This document shows positions 8,612-18,177 of a stretch of 64,000 bases of DNA, piece by piece. The stretch is from the NCBI GenBank assembly GCA_030151865.1, contig JASLCK010000007.1, forward strand, positions 3,556 through 67,555. Direction: 5' to 3'. The number at the start of each line of letters is the position of its first letter. The stretch's first letter is position 1. The notes below the pieces were generated by a model. That model did not search any database and was not told where the DNA came from. It worked only from the letters and a program-made list of their open reading frames with translations. This stretch comes from Rhodospirillaceae bacterium. GTDB lineage: Bacteria; Pseudomonadota; Alphaproteobacteria; Rhodospirillales; Magnetospirillaceae. The translations under genes and the position numbers were made by a program.

Positions 8612-9478
8612 TTACGGCAGATCGACGGCGATATTGTCGATCAGACGGGCCTTACCCAAGCGGGCCGCCACCAGGATACGGGCGGGCACCGTCAGACGGG
8701 CCAGCGGGGCCAGACCTTCGGCGGCACGCACTTCCAGATAATCGATGGAGGCGAACCCGGCCTTCAACAGTTCGGCCTTGCCCCAGGCTTCCTGCGCGGC
8801 GCTGTCGGCTCCCTTTTTCAGGGCCTCCGCCATGACCGACAGCGTGCGATGAATGGCGGGGGCGATGGCCCGTTCTTCTGCCGACAGATAGGCATTGCGC
8901 GAACTGCGGGCCAAACCGTCGCTTTCCCGCACCGTCGGCACGCCTTCGATGTTCACCGGGATATCCAGATCACGCACCATGCGGCGGATCACCTGAAGCT
9001 GCTGGTAATCCTTTTCGCCAAACAGCGCCACATCGGGCATGGCCTGCAACAGCAGCTTGGACACCACCGTCGCCACCCCGGCGAAATGCACCGGGCGGAA
9101 CGCGCCGCACAGTCCTTCCGACACGCCCGCGACGGTCACGGTGGTGGAAGCACCGTCGGGATACATCTCGGACACGGTGGGGGCATACAGGGCCGACGCG
9201 CCGTTCTTCTGCAAAAGCGCGGCGTCCTGCGCTTCCTGACGCGGATAGGCGGCGAAATCTTCGTTGGGGCCGAACTGGGTCGGATTGACGAAGACGCTGG
9301 CCACCACCCGATCGGCCAGTTGCAGGGCGCGGCGCACCAGGGTCATGTGACCTTCATGCAAGGCCCCCATGGTGGGAACCAGCGCGACCTTCAGCCCCTG
9401 GGCACGCCAGGCGCGAACCTGGGCGCGCAGATCGGCGACCGAACGCAGAATGGGAAAGCTGTCGTTGGATGCAGTCAT
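8612..9478 (-). CDS. panC: Pantothenate synthetase
   Basis: A 288-residue cytoplasmic enzyme condensing pantoate and beta-alanine with ATP to pantothenate, the coenzyme A precursor. It shows the nucleotidyltransferase HxGH-type signature PTMGALHEGHMTLVRRA, FVNPTQFGPNEDF, and FGEKDYQQLQVIRRMVRDL, which is typical of the pantoate/ATP site. The ATG at 9478 follows AAGAAGAAG. It lies 29 bp downstream of panB on the same strand and ends at an intrinsic terminator, so panB-panC form an operon. Confidence 0.98.
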   Translation of the reverse strand: MTASNDSFPILRSVADLRAQVRAWRAQGLKVALVPTMGALHEGHMTLVRRALQLADRVVASVFVNPTQFGPNEDFAAYPRQEAQDAALLQKNGASALYAPTVSEMYPDGASTTVTVAGVSEGLCGAFRPVHFAGVATVVSKLLLQAMPDVALFGEKDYQQLQVIRRMVRDLDIPVNIEGVPTVRESDGLARSSRNAYLSAEERAIAPAIHRTLSVMAEALKKGADSAAQEAWGKAELLKAGFASIDYLEVRAAEGLAPLARLTVPARILVAARLGKARLIDNIAVDLP

Positions 9479-9507
9479 GATGCTTCTTCTTTGGGAACTG
9501 CCGTCTT

Positions 9508-10332
9508 TTAAGCCTTGGGCACGCCGTAACAGTGCTCGGGCGCGGGGAAAGTGCGGGCCTTGACCTCGGCGGCGTAGGTGCGGGCCGCTTCGTCAATCTG
9601 GTCGGCCAGACTGGCGTAGCACTTGACGAACTTGGGGCGATAGGCGGTGAACATGCCCAGCATGTCCTCGCTCACCAATACCTGACCGTCGCAGGCGGGC
9701 GATGCGCCGATACCGATGGTGGGAATATCGATTTCCGCCGAAACGCGGCGCGCCACCGCTTCGATGGTGCCTTCGATCACCACCGAGAACGCGCCCGCAT
9801 CGGCCACGGCCTTGGCATCGGCGCTGACCTTGGCGGCCTCGGCCTCGCTGCGGCCCTGAGCGCGGAAACCGCCCAAGACCTGGATGGCCTGAGGGGTCAG
9901 ACCGACATGGGCCATCACCGGAATGCCACGTTCCACCAGGAAAGCGATGGTTTCAGCCATTTCGGCCCCGCCTTCCAGCTTGACCCCGCCGCAACCGACT
10001 TCCGCCATCAGACGGGCGGCGTTGCGGAAGGCCTGTTCCTTGCTTTCCTGATAGCTGCCAAACGGCATGTCCACCACCACGCAGGAGGTTTGCGACCCGC
10101 GCATCACCGCCTTGCCGTGATTGATCATCATGTCCAGGGTCACGCCCAGGGTGCTGTCCATGCCGTAAAGCACCATGCCGAGGGAATCCCCGACCAACAG
10201 CACATCGCAATGGGGATCAAGCGTGGTCGCCAACGGCGCCGAATAAGCGGTCAGGACGACAATCGGATCGCCCCCCTTGCGCTGGCGGATATCGCGGGTG
10301 GTCAGACGCTTGATCTTGATTTCAGTGCTCAC
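9508..10332 (-). CDS. panB: 3-methyl-2-oxobutanoate hydroxymethyltransferase
   Basis: A 274-residue enzyme, first committed step of pantothenate synthesis, transferring a hydroxymethyl group from methylene-tetrahydrofolate to alpha-ketoisovalerate. The (beta/alpha)8 metal-binding signatures are present: [25 protein letters not shown] and [11 protein letters not shown]. First gene of panBC. The 259 bp upstream, after the fnr-type gene on the same strand, must hold its promoter, but no convincing -35/-10 pair was identified. Confidence 0.98.
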   Translation of the reverse strand: MSTEIKIKRLTTRDIRQRKGGDPIVVLTAYSAPLATTLDPHCDVLLVGDSLGMVLYGMDSTLGVTLDMMINHGKAVMRGSQTSCVVVDMPFGSYQESKEQAFRNAARLMAEVGCGGVKLEGGAEMAETIAFLVERGIPVMAHVGLTPQAIQVLGGFRAQGRSEAEAAKVSADAKAVADAGAFSVVIEGTIEAVARRVSAEIDIPTIGIGASPACDGQVLVSEDMLGMFTAYRPKFVKCYASLADQIDEAARTYAAEVKARTFPAPEHCYGVPKA

Positions 10333-10591
10333 CGGCTAGCTCCTTAAGCTTACAGCATTGGGGGGCTGACGACATTGAACCCGACGCAAACCCGCCCAGG
10401 CACGCCTGGATAAAGGCTGCGGGCAGGCAAGCGTATAGCTTGATTTTTCAGGGGCGAAAAGCGGGACCGCCTTTTGTCGTTCTAATAAGCGTGCGCTTAT
10501 GATGATGGCGGCAATGTCTTTGGACGTATTTTGCGAAGAAACTATGCGAATAAATCAGAAGATGCAACGAAACTGATAAAATTCGTGTCGT

Positions 10592-11326
10592 TCAGGCCCC
10601 TTCGGCAATACGGATCAGGGCGTCGCGCTGGCGGATGGCCACATGGCTGGCGTCGGGCAGCGAGATCAGACTTTCCTTTTTAAAGGCGGTCAGAACCCGG
10701 CTGACAGTCTCGATGGTCAGGCCCAGATAATCGGCGATATCCGATCGGCTCATGGGCAGGAAAATCAGGCTGGCCGGTTCACCGCCGCGCGACAAACGGC
10801 GCACCAGCATGGTCAGGAAGGTTGCGACCTTTTCCCGCGCGGTCTTGCGCCCCAGCAGCAGCATCTGTTCATGCGCCGCAGCCAGTTCATGGGTGGTCGC
10901 CCCCAACAGGCGCTTTTCCAGCTTGGGGACTTCCTCGAACAGGCTTTCCAGCTTGCGGCGGGGGAAACGGCAAAGATTGACCGGGATCATCGCCTCGGCG
11001 GTATAGGCGTACCCACCGTCGATGGACAGGCCAAAAAAATCGCCGGGAAACAGAAAAGCCGTGATCTGCCGACGTCCATCGGACAGAAGCTTGTAAAGCT
11101 TCACCGCCCCTTGCGAGATCGAATAGAGATGCAGCGCCGGGTCACCTTCGCGAAACAAGGTGGTATGGGCGTCGAACTGGCTTTGCCCCAGGATCGAGAC
11201 CAAACGACGGATGTCATCGGGCGACAGGCCCGAGCAGAACGCCAGTTCCCCCAGATCGCAATGAGAACAGGGCAAAGACCCAGGGTCTAGCCGTTCCCGT
11301 TCTACAGTGTGATCGAATGGAGGCAT
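10592..11326 (-). CDS. FNR-type oxygen-responsive transcriptional regulator
   Basis: A 244-residue Crp/Fnr-family regulator. Near the N-terminus the cysteines are spaced C-x2-C-x7-C (PCSHCDLGELAFC), and a further Cys follows the barrel (VNLCRFPRRK), matching the four ligands of an oxygen-labile [4Fe-4S] cluster in FNR/FnrN-type proteins. The C-terminal helix-turn-helix contains ETVSR, the FNR-type recognition pattern for TTGAT half-sites. The frame opens at 11410; the ATG at 11326 (MPPFDHTVERER) is chosen because the cysteine motif follows it at normal distance. It lies 95 bp downstream of ccoS, and FNR-type boxes precede ccoN and ccoG, so it probably controls this locus. Confidence 0.92.
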   Translation of the reverse strand: MPPFDHTVERERLDPGSLPCSHCDLGELAFCSGLSPDDIRRLVSILGQSQFDAHTTLFREGDPALHLYSISQGAVKLYKLLSDGRRQITAFLFPGDFFGLSIDGGYAYTAEAMIPVNLCRFPRRKLESLFEEVPKLEKRLLGATTHELAAAHEQMLLLGRKTAREKVATFLTMLVRRLSRGGEPASLIFLPMSRSDIADYLGLTIETVSRVLTAFKKESLISLPDASHVAIRQRDALIRIAEGA

Positions 11327-11421
11327 GCTGCCCGTTAACCCCCAGCAATGACGCTTGCGTCGCGAGATGTGCGATGGGCGATCATTATACGGCTTGGCCC
11401 CTTCGCGCAAGCCGGGGTTTT

Positions 11422-11670
11422 CTAAGGCTTCTTATTCGCGTCCTCATCTGCCCCCGTGGCCTGGGGCGCAACCGGAGTCGTAACTGCGTCCGGCTGCACC
11501 TTGGGCGTGTCGGTCAGGGGCGGGTCGTTCTCGTCATAATCGAATAAGACCCGGTTGGCGGCGCCATCCAAATCCTCGAACTGACCGGACCGCAACGCCC
11601 ACAGAAAAGCTACCAGACCAATGCCGCCCAGCATCAGGGCGACGGGGATCAGCATCAGAACAGCGGTCAC
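11422..11670 (-). CDS. ccoS: cbb3-type oxidase assembly protein CcoS
   Basis: An 82-residue protein with one N-terminal membrane helix (LMLIPVALMLGGIGLVAFLW) followed by the family's SGQFEDLDGAANRVLFD segment, then a loose acidic, proline-rich tail. CcoS proteins are needed to mature the cbb3 oxidase, probably for cofactor insertion. Its start overlaps the ccoI stop by 4 bp, so it is translationally coupled as the last gene of ccoGHIS. Confidence 0.95.
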   Translation of the reverse strand: MTAVLMLIPVALMLGGIGLVAFLWALRSGQFEDLDGAANRVLFDYDENDPPLTDTPKVQPDAVTTPVAPQATGADEDANKKP

Positions 11671-14030
11671 CAGATCCTCCCACGGGACAGACGCAACGCG
11701 TTGGCAATCACGATCACCGACGAGGTGGACATGGCGATGGCGGCAATCAGCGGCGTCACCATTCCCATCACCGCCATCGGCACGGTGAAAACATTATAAC
11801 CCAAAGCCAGCATGAAATTCTGCTTCACCAGCGATCCGGCCTTACGGGCCACCGCCATGGCCTCGACCACCGGGCCCAGACGATGACCCTGGAAGATCAG
11901 ATCGGCGGCGGTTTGGCTGACATCGACGGCAGAGGACGGCGACATCGAAACATGGGCCGCAGCCAAGGCCGGGGCATCGTTCAGGCCGTCGCCGACCATC
12001 AGCACCTTTTTGCCCTGAGCATCCAACTCGGCCAGACGGGCGCATTTGTCGGCGGGCGTACAGGCGGCACGCCACGTGGTGATGCCCAGTTGCCCGGCCA
12101 CATGGGCCACGGTAGCGGCACGGTCGCCCGACAACAGTTCGACGGCAAAGCCCTTGCGCTTCAGGGTCGCCACCACCTCGATGGCGTCGGGGCGCAAAGT
12201 GTCGGCAAAGGCAAAGCGCACCGGAGCCTGACCGGGACGAGCCAGAAACAGTTCAGGGCCGATCTGTTCCTGCTGATCCTCGGCAAGGCCCAGCCAGCGG
12301 CGGCTGCCCAAACGGACATCGCCCCATTCCAGACCACAGCCCGGTACTTCGCGCACGCCGTCCAGCACCTTGACGTTGGCCACGGCGCGGGCAATGGCGC
12401 GCGACACCGGATGCTTGCTGGCCGCGGCGATAGAGGCCGCCAGCCGCAAATCCTCCAGGCTTTGGCCATCCTCCACCAGTTCCGGGCGCCCCTGGGTCAG
12501 GGTGCCGGTCTTATCGAAGACGATGGTGTCCACATGGGCGAGGCGTTCCTGGGCGGTAGGCGACTTCAGCAAGATGCCCTGACGCAGCAGACGGCCCGAC
12601 GCCACCACCTGCACCACCGGCACCGCCAGCGCCAGGGCGCAGGGGCAAGTGATGATCAGGACCGAGACGGCATAAAGCAAAGCCACCTGCCAGGGTGTGT
12701 TGGTGAACACTTCCCAGCCGATAAAGGTGGACAGGCCCATCAGATGCACCACGGGGGCGTAATAGCGGGCCACCCGGTCGGCGATGGCGACATAACGGGC
12801 GCGGCCCTGTTCGGCCACCTCCATCATGCGCACGATGCCCGACAGCAAGGTATCCTCGCCCACGGCCGTCACCGCCAGGCGCAAAGGCCCCGACAGGTTC
12901 ATAGTGCCCGCAAACACCGCCGTCCCAATGGTCACCAGGGCGGGCACACTCTCGCCGGTGATCAGGCTGGTATCGACTTCCGATTCGCCCGACAGCACGG
13001 TGCCGTCGATGCCGATGCGTTCCCCCGCCGCCACCAGCACCGTCATGCCCACCTGAACCTGATCGGCAGGCAACAGGCGGCGTCCACCGTCATCATCGAG
13101 AACCGTTACGGCGGTGGCGCCCAGGGACAGAAGATGTTCCGCCGCCGACCGGGCACGCCCACGGGCGCGACTGTCCAGATAGCGGCCAATCAGCAGGAAA
13201 AACAGCAGGGAGATAGCGGCGTCGAAATAGGCATGCTGGCCGCCCTGGATGGTTTCCCACAGGCTCATCCCCGACGCCAGGGCAACACCGATGGTGATCG
13301 GCACATCCATGTTGCTGCGCTTGGCCGCCAGCGCCGTAAAGGCCGACTTGGCAAAGGGCCGCACGCAGTAAACCACGGCAGGCATGGCAATCAGGGCGGA
13401 AATCCAATGGAACAGTTGGCGGGTCGCCCAATCCATGCTGCCCGACGCCCCCGCCCAGATGGAGACGGAAAACAGCATGACATTGCCCGCCGCAAAGCCT
13501 GCCACCGCCATCGAACGCAGCAGCGCTTTTTCCTGGCGCTCGGATTCGCGCCCCAGTCGGGCCGGATCATAGGGCAACAGATGGTAACCGATGGCGCCAA
13601 CCTGCCCCAACAGGCTGTTGGCGTCGTTCTCGTCGGCCTTCCAACGCACCACTAGGCGCCGCGTGGTCATGTTCAGGCGGGCTTCCACCACGCCCTTTTG
13701 CTTGGCCAGCAAGCTTTCGATCAGCCAGACGCAGGCAGCGCAATGCATGCCCTCGACCATCAGATGCAGACTGGCAATTCCCTCGGCGTCAACTTTGACG
13801 TGGGGAGTGAAATCGACCGGCCCCTCGTCCTCGTCGGGGCGCAAGGGGCGCACCGCCGGATCGATGGAGCGACGGCGGTAATACCCTTCCAACCCCTGCC
13901 CCCGCACCAGGGCGTAAGCGGCCTGACAGCCGTGACAGCAAAAATCGGGACCGGCGTCAGACGCCGATCCCACTTCGGAACCGCAATGGGCACACAAGGT
14001 CATGGTCAAGGATACCGTCAGGTCGGGCAA
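11667..14030 (-). CDS. ccoI: Copper-translocating P1B-type ATPase CcoI
   Basis: A 787-residue inner-membrane ATPase exporting copper for assembly of the cbb3 oxidase binuclear centre. Domains in order: an N-terminal zinc-ribbon-like segment (CAHCG..CCHGC), a heavy-metal-associated domain with GMHCAAC (about residue 95), membrane helices, the actuator loop TGES, the intramembrane CPC motif (ITCPCALALA), the phosphorylation site DKTGTLTQG and the hinge VGDGLNDAPALA. The alternative ATG at 14003 would remove nine residues. It lies in ccoGHIS, 34 bp after ccoH. Confidence 0.96.
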   Translation of the reverse strand: MPDLTVSLTMTLCAHCGSEVGSASDAGPDFCCHGCQAAYALVRGQGLEGYYRRRSIDPAVRPLRPDEDEGPVDFTPHVKVDAEGIASLHLMVEGMHCAACVWLIESLLAKQKGVVEARLNMTTRRLVVRWKADENDANSLLGQVGAIGYHLLPYDPARLGRESERQEKALLRSMAVAGFAAGNVMLFSVSIWAGASGSMDWATRQLFHWISALIAMPAVVYCVRPFAKSAFTALAAKRSNMDVPITIGVALASGMSLWETIQGGQHAYFDAAISLLFFLLIGRYLDSRARGRARSAAEHLLSLGATAVTVLDDDGGRRLLPADQVQVGMTVLVAAGERIGIDGTVLSGESEVDTSLITGESVPALVTIGTAVFAGTMNLSGPLRLAVTAVGEDTLLSGIVRMMEVAEQGRARYVAIADRVARYYAPVVHLMGLSTFIGWEVFTNTPWQVALLYAVSVLIITCPCALALAVPVVQVVASGRLLRQGILLKSPTAQERLAHVDTIVFDKTGTLTQGRPELVEDGQSLEDLRLAASIAAASKHPVSRAIARAVANVKVLDGVREVPGCGLEWGDVRLGSRRWLGLAEDQQEQIGPELFLARPGQAPVRFAFADTLRPDAIEVVATLKRKGFAVELLSGDRAATVAHVAGQLGITTWRAACTPADKCARLAELDAQGKKVLMVGDGLNDAPALAAAHVSMSPSSAVDVSQTAADLIFQGHRLGPVVEAMAVARKAGSLVKQNFMLALGYNVFTVPMAVMGMVTPLIAAIAMSTSSVIVIANALRLSRGRIW

Positions 14031-14064
14031 ACGAAGCGCGCGGGCGGCAAGATCACCGGAAAAA

Positions 14065-14574
14065 TCAGGGGATCATCACCCGCTGGGTCAGTTGGTAATC
14101 ATCCTCGCCCTTCTTGGCGATCAGATGAATATCCCACAGCCCGGCCAGCGGCAGCTTGGCGACGGCGACATAGCGGCCCTCACCCTGCTCGGCCAAGGCG
14201 AAGCGGTTGTCATAGCCTTCCTTGGTGGGCCGGATCAGTTCCACCTTGGCCGTCACCCCAGTCAGGGCCGCACCAGCCTTGTCCTTGAAGGTCACAACGA
14301 TATCGGCGTCATGCACCTGATCATTGTTGCCGTCATGGGGAATGACCTGGGCATCGACCTGCCAGCCCAACAGCTTCTGACGGGCCGCCTGGGCCAGGAC
14401 CTGGTTGTAAGCCAGGCCCTTTTCATAGGCGTTTTCCGTCTGCACGCCGGTAAAGCTGCTCTTGGCGAAATAGGCCATGGTCAGATTGACCACCAGCACG
14501 ACGCCGAACACACCGACGAAAATATAGGGATACCACCAACCAGGGCGGCGCTTGGTCACGGTTGCAGTCATCAT
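14065..14574 (-). CDS. ccoH: FixH/CcoH family oxidase assembly protein
   Basis: A 169-residue membrane-anchored protein. After a short basic N-terminus (TKRRPGWW) comes one hydrophobic helix (YIFVGVFGVVLVVNLTMAYF), then a periplasmic domain of beta character ending in VMIP. The GWW..YIF....V...N start is the FixH pattern. FixH/CcoH helps bring together the cbb3 subcomplexes. It overlaps ccoG by 4 bp. Confidence 0.94.
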   Translation of the reverse strand: MMTATVTKRRPGWWYPYIFVGVFGVVLVVNLTMAYFAKSSFTGVQTENAYEKGLAYNQVLAQAARQKLLGWQVDAQVIPHDGNNDQVHDADIVVTFKDKAGAALTGVTAKVELIRPTKEGYDNRFALAEQGEGRYVAVAKLPLAGLWDIHLIAKKGEDDYQLTQRVMIP

Positions 14575-16052
14575 TGTTCAGGCCCCGCGAAAATGTTGTC
14601 ATGACGAACGACCCGCCCGGTATCCAGGTTGGTCAGGCTGAAGGTCAGATTGGCCGACTTGCCGGTCAGCGAGCCCTTGGGCGCGGTGACAAACAGGCGA
14701 TAGGTGCTGACATCATCGCCAGGCGTGGTCAATTTGACTTCGGTCTGGTCATCACCGTCCATGCCGATGATGCTCATGGTCGCTCCTTCGACGCCGCTGA
14801 GCGACAAGGCGAAGTGACCATCGCCGCGCACCATATCCAAGACCTTGATGACATAGCCGTTGCGGATGCGGTTGCCCGACAGTTCCACATAAACCGGGCT
14901 GCGTTCATGCAACACGTTCAGGTCAAAGGTCTTACGGGTGGACAGGCTGTAGATCATCACCACCGCCACCAGCGAGATGACGGCCAGATAGACATAAACG
15001 CGCGGACGCAAAAGCTTGGTGCGGCTCTTGGCGTCACCGATGGCGCGCGCCTGCATGTTGTATTGCGAGTCATAGCTGATCAGGCCATGCGGCAGACCGA
15101 AGCGGTCCATGATGCTGTTGCAGGCATCAACGCACAGAGCACAGCCGATACAGGCCAACTGGCTGCCGTTGCGGATGTCGATACCGGTCGGGCAAACCTG
15201 AACGCACATCTTGCAGTCCACGCAATGACCACGTCCGGCAAAAGCTTCGTCGGCGGTGCGGCCCTTCAGCCCCCCCTTCAGATAGCCGCGCGGCTCGCCG
15301 CGCCAGGCTTCATAGCTAACGATCATCGAATGTTCGTCGAACATCGCGCCCTGGAAGCGGGAATAGGGGCACATATAGACGCAGACATCTTCGCGCACGA
15401 ACCCGGCCAGCAGATAGCAGAACGAAGCCATCAGGGCGATGGTGCCGTACATGGTGGTGCTGGACTGGGCCGTAAAGATTTCCAGCGCGGCCGTGGGCGC
15501 GTTCTCGAAATAAAGGACAAAGCCCAACCCAAAGGCCAGCGACACCAGGATCCAACAGAAATGGGTCGCGGCCTTGCGCCACAGCCTGTTGAAGGTAAAC
15601 CCTTCACGGTCCAGCATCATGCGACGGTTGCGGTCACCCTGGAACAGGTTTTCAAACCACACAAACAGGTCGGTGAAGACTGTTTGCCAACAGGCGAAAC
15701 CACACCAGACGCGGCCCAGCAGGGCCGAGACGAAGAACAGGCCCAAGGCTGCGATGATCAAAATGCCGGTCAGGTAATAGACTTCCTGCGGCCAAATCTC
15801 GATGAAGAAGAAATAAGCCCGGCGGCCAGGCAGGTCGATCAGAATGGCCTGATCGGCGGCACCCGGGCCCCGGTCCCAGCGGATCCACGGGGCTAACCAG
15901 AAAAACCCCAGCATCGCCGCCATCCCCAGCCATTTCAGGCGGCGGAAAATCCCCGCATTGAAATAGCGCGGATAGGCCTTTGCCCGCGAGGAATACAGAG
16001 ACTGCTTTTCCGAGGGGTCGCCCCCGGACACCGCTTCATTCGTCGACGCCAT
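14571..16052 (-). CDS. ccoG: Cytochrome c oxidase accessory protein CcoG (4Fe-4S)
   Basis: A 493-residue polytopic membrane protein with two ferredoxin-like clusters: a CVDCKMCVQVCPTGIDIR segment and CIGCALCVDACNSIMD, plus the cytoplasmic RVWCGFACWQT cysteines. CcoG (RdxA/FixG) acts in maturation of the cbb3 oxidase, probably in copper reduction. The frame opens at 16184, but the ATG at 16052 (MASTNEAVSGGDPSE) has AGGCGAG upstream and gives the usual family length. First gene of ccoGHIS, with an FNR-like box about 70 bp upstream. Confidence 0.95.
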   Translation of the reverse strand: MASTNEAVSGGDPSEKQSLYSSRAKAYPRYFNAGIFRRLKWLGMAAMLGFFWLAPWIRWDRGPGAADQAILIDLPGRRAYFFFIEIWPQEVYYLTGILIIAALGLFFVSALLGRVWCGFACWQTVFTDLFVWFENLFQGDRNRRMMLDREGFTFNRLWRKAATHFCWILVSLAFGLGFVLYFENAPTAALEIFTAQSSTTMYGTIALMASFCYLLAGFVREDVCVYMCPYSRFQGAMFDEHSMIVSYEAWRGEPRGYLKGGLKGRTADEAFAGRGHCVDCKMCVQVCPTGIDIRNGSQLACIGCALCVDACNSIMDRFGLPHGLISYDSQYNMQARAIGDAKSRTKLLRPRVYVYLAVISLVAVVMIYSLSTRKTFDLNVLHERSPVYVELSGNRIRNGYVIKVLDMVRGDGHFALSLSGVEGATMSIIGMDGDDQTEVKLTTPGDDVSTYRLFVTAPKGSLTGKSANLTFSLTNLDTGRVVRHDNIFAGPEQ

Positions 16053-16119
16053 GGCTCGCCTGAAGTCCAGAATTGTTCCAAAGATGCTTAACGAATCGCC
16101 CATCTGGACCGTCAAACCC

Positions 16120-16133
16120 TTAACCTTGATCAA
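16120..16133. promoter_or_regulatory. FNR-type box upstream of ccoG
   Basis: Read on the minus strand, TTGAT-CAAG-GTTAA matches TTGAT-N4-RTCAA with one mismatch. It is centred about 75 bp before the ccoG start codon, a distance compatible with a class II activator site near -41.5 and a short leader. Confidence 0.65.
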
Positions 16134-16331
16134 GGGTGTCGCCATCCGGACGGCATGCGGTCCTGTCGGGGAACATGCCCCCAAACCCTAGGCCGCGGGC
16201 CGCATGATAGGACAAGAATCGGTCCGGTGAATAAGAAATATAGTCCACCCCGCAGGGGAAAACGCTTTTGCGCCACCAGCCGCCCCCTCTATGACCTTAA
16301 TTGCCCGGAACGGCTGTAGAATCAAATTTCC

Positions 16332-16367
16332 AAAAGAAAAACGCCGCGGAGTTTCCCCCGCGGCGTT
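16332..16367 (-). terminator. Intrinsic terminator of ccoNOQP
   Basis: A 10 bp stem AACGCCGCGG / CCGCGGCGTT with an 8-base loop, followed on the minus strand by TTTCTTTTGG. It starts 15 bp after the ccoP stop codon, so ccoNOQP and ccoGHIS are separate transcription units. Confidence 0.93.
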
Positions 16368-16381
16368 CCCCGTAAATCCGC

Positions 16382-17263
16382 TTACTTGTGGGCGCCGCCC
16401 AGCGAGTAAACGTAAACGGCCAGCTGCTTGATGGTCGCTTCGTCGAAGCGTTCCGACCAAGCCGGCATCGAGCCGTGCTTCGGAGCCTTCACCTGCGAGA
16501 TGATCGCAGCCTTCTGGTCCTTGTCCTTGTACAGCCAGACACCCGAAGCCAGAGCGGGAGCGCCCATGGCCTGGTTGCCTTCGCCGTTTTCGCCGTGGCA
16601 AGCCACGCAGCCATTGTTGGTGAAGATGTCCTTGCCACGGCCAGCGGCGGTGGCGTCCTTGCCCGACTTGGACAGGGACAGAACATATTCAGCAACGTCG
16701 TTCAGCTGCGCGTCGTTCAGGACGTCGCCACCGCCGAAAGCCGGCATTTCGCTCTGACGGCTGTTGGCGTTGGAGTTGCGAACACCATAAGCAATGGTGG
16801 TCTTGATGTCGTCCAGGCTACCGCCCCACAGCCACTGATCGTCGGCCAGGTTCGGGAAGCCATAGGCGCCCACGCCGCCAACACCATGGCAAGCGGCGCA
16901 GGTGTCATTGAAGACAGCCTTGCCACCGGCAACGGCGAAGTTCAGCAGATCCTTGTCCTTCACGATGTCTTCCAGCGAAGCATTCTGAATCTTCGACAGA
17001 TAGACACCCTTAGCCTTGTTGGCGTTGTCGATGTCGGCAACGACCTGAGTACGGGAATGCCACCCGAAGGTGCCGGCCCAGTAGCTCGAGAACGTCGGCC
17101 AGCTCGGATAAACGACCCAGTAGCCAATCGACCACAGAATACAAGCGAAGAACACATAGACCCACCACTTCGGCAGCGGGGTGTTCAGTTCCTTAATACC
17201 GTCCCACTCGTGACCAGTGGTGTACTGGCCGGAGACGGGATCCTTCTCAACATTGGTCGCCAT
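16382..17263 (-). CDS. ccoP: cbb3-type cytochrome c oxidase subunit III (dihaem)
   Basis: A 293-residue subunit that passes electrons to the oxidase core. One N-terminal membrane helix (KWWVYVFFACILWSIGYWVV) precedes two periplasmic cytochrome c domains with haem sites CAACHG (about residue 125) and CVACHG (about residue 220). The N-terminal GHEWDGIKELNTPLPKWW pattern is diagnostic of CcoP. Last gene of ccoNOQP, just before a strong terminator; its start codon lies 4 bp after the ccoQ stop. Confidence 0.98.
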   Translation of the reverse strand: MATNVEKDPVSGQYTTGHEWDGIKELNTPLPKWWVYVFFACILWSIGYWVVYPSWPTFSSYWAGTFGWHSRTQVVADIDNANKAKGVYLSKIQNASLEDIVKDKDLLNFAVAGGKAVFNDTCAACHGVGGVGAYGFPNLADDQWLWGGSLDDIKTTIAYGVRNSNANSRQSEMPAFGGGDVLNDAQLNDVAEYVLSLSKSGKDATAAGRGKDIFTNNGCVACHGENGEGNQAMGAPALASGVWLYKDKDQKAAIISQVKAPKHGSMPAWSERFDEATIKQLAVYVYSLGGAHK

Positions 17264-17266
17264 CGC

Positions 17267-17428
17267 TTAGCGCTCCTCGTTGTCGTCCCTCAGCGGGATG
17301 TCCCCATAGGACTCGATCTTCCCTCTGTTCTTGGGCCAATAGGCCCAAAGGACGATCCCGCTGAAGAAAATCATCACCCACAATCCCCAGAGGGAGCGAA
17401 GGACCTCGATAAAAGAGTCGAGAGTCAC
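17267..17428 (-). CDS. ccoQ: cbb3-type oxidase small subunit CcoQ (53 aa)
   Basis: I translated the gap between ccoP and ccoO. A GTG at 17428 with AAGGAGAG five bases upstream opens a 53-codon frame starting MTLDSFIEVLRSLWGLWVMI. It has one membrane helix (WGLWVMIFFSGIVLWAYWP) and an acidic tail with DIPLRDDNEER, the usual CcoQ layout. CcoQ stabilises the interaction of CcoP with the CcoNO core. Position and size match ccoQ in other alphaproteobacteria. It is short enough to be missed by automatic callers. Confidence 0.93.
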   Translation of the reverse strand: MTLDSFIEVLRSLWGLWVMIFFSGIVLWAYWPKNRGKIESYGDIPLRDDNEER

Positions 17429-17439
17429 TTCATCTCTCC

Positions 17440-18165
17440 TTAGCGAATCGCGTCCGACTTCATGGTGGAGAAGTCGACCATCGTGCCGAGCACCTGCAGG
17501 TACGCCACCAGGGCGTCCATTTCGGTGACCTGCTCGGAGGTCTTGTCCTTCTTACCAACGCTGGCTTTCGGATAGCGCTGCAACAGAGCATCCGTGTTGG
17601 CGTCAGCGCTGGCCTGAGCCACGAGGTCGGCCTTGGCGTTGGCGATGTCGTCATCGGTGTAGGGCACACCGACAACACGCAAGGTCTTCAGCTTCGCCAC
17701 GATATCGTCGGCGTTCAGAGGACGATGCAGGTGCTTGTAGTCCGGCATGATCGATTCCGGAACCACGTCGCGCGGGTTGTTCAGGTGACGGACGTGCCAG
17801 TCGTTGGTGTACTTGCCACCGACGCGGGCCAGATCCGGACCGGTACGCTTGGAACCCCACTGGAAGGGGTGGTCGTACTGGGACTCGGCCGCCAGGCTGT
17901 AGTGACCATAGCGTTCGACCTCGTCACGGAACGGACGGATCATCTGGCTGTGGCACAGATAGCAACCTTCGCGGACATAGATGTCGCGACCAACCTGTTC
18001 GAGCGGCGAGTAGGGACGAACCCCATCCACCTTTTCGATGGTTTCCTTGATGGTGAACAGCGGAACGATTTCCACGATACCGCCGATGATCACCGTCAAC
18101 AGGATGCCGACCATCAGAAGAACGACGTTGGTCTCAAACTTAGCGTGATGCTTCAGGATAGACAT
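17440..18165 (-). CDS. ccoO: cbb3-type cytochrome c oxidase subunit II (monohaem)
   Basis: A 241-residue subunit with an N-terminal membrane anchor ([20 protein letters not shown]) and a single periplasmic haem c site [11 protein letters not shown], followed by the CcoO segment [20 protein letters not shown]. It carries electrons from CcoP to CcoN. It lies 12 bp downstream of ccoN and 11 bp before the ccoQ start. Confidence 0.98.
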   Translation of the reverse strand: MSILKHHAKFETNVVLLMVGILLTVIIGGIVEIVPLFTIKETIEKVDGVRPYSPLEQVGRDIYVREGCYLCHSQMIRPFRDEVERYGHYSLAAESQYDHPFQWGSKRTGPDLARVGGKYTNDWHVRHLNNPRDVVPESIMPDYKHLHRPLNADDIVAKLKTLRVVGVPYTDDDIANAKADLVAQASADANTDALLQRYPKASVGKKDKTSEQVTEMDALVAYLQVLGTMVDFSTMKSDAIR

Positions 18166-18177
18166 GGGTCGCTCTCC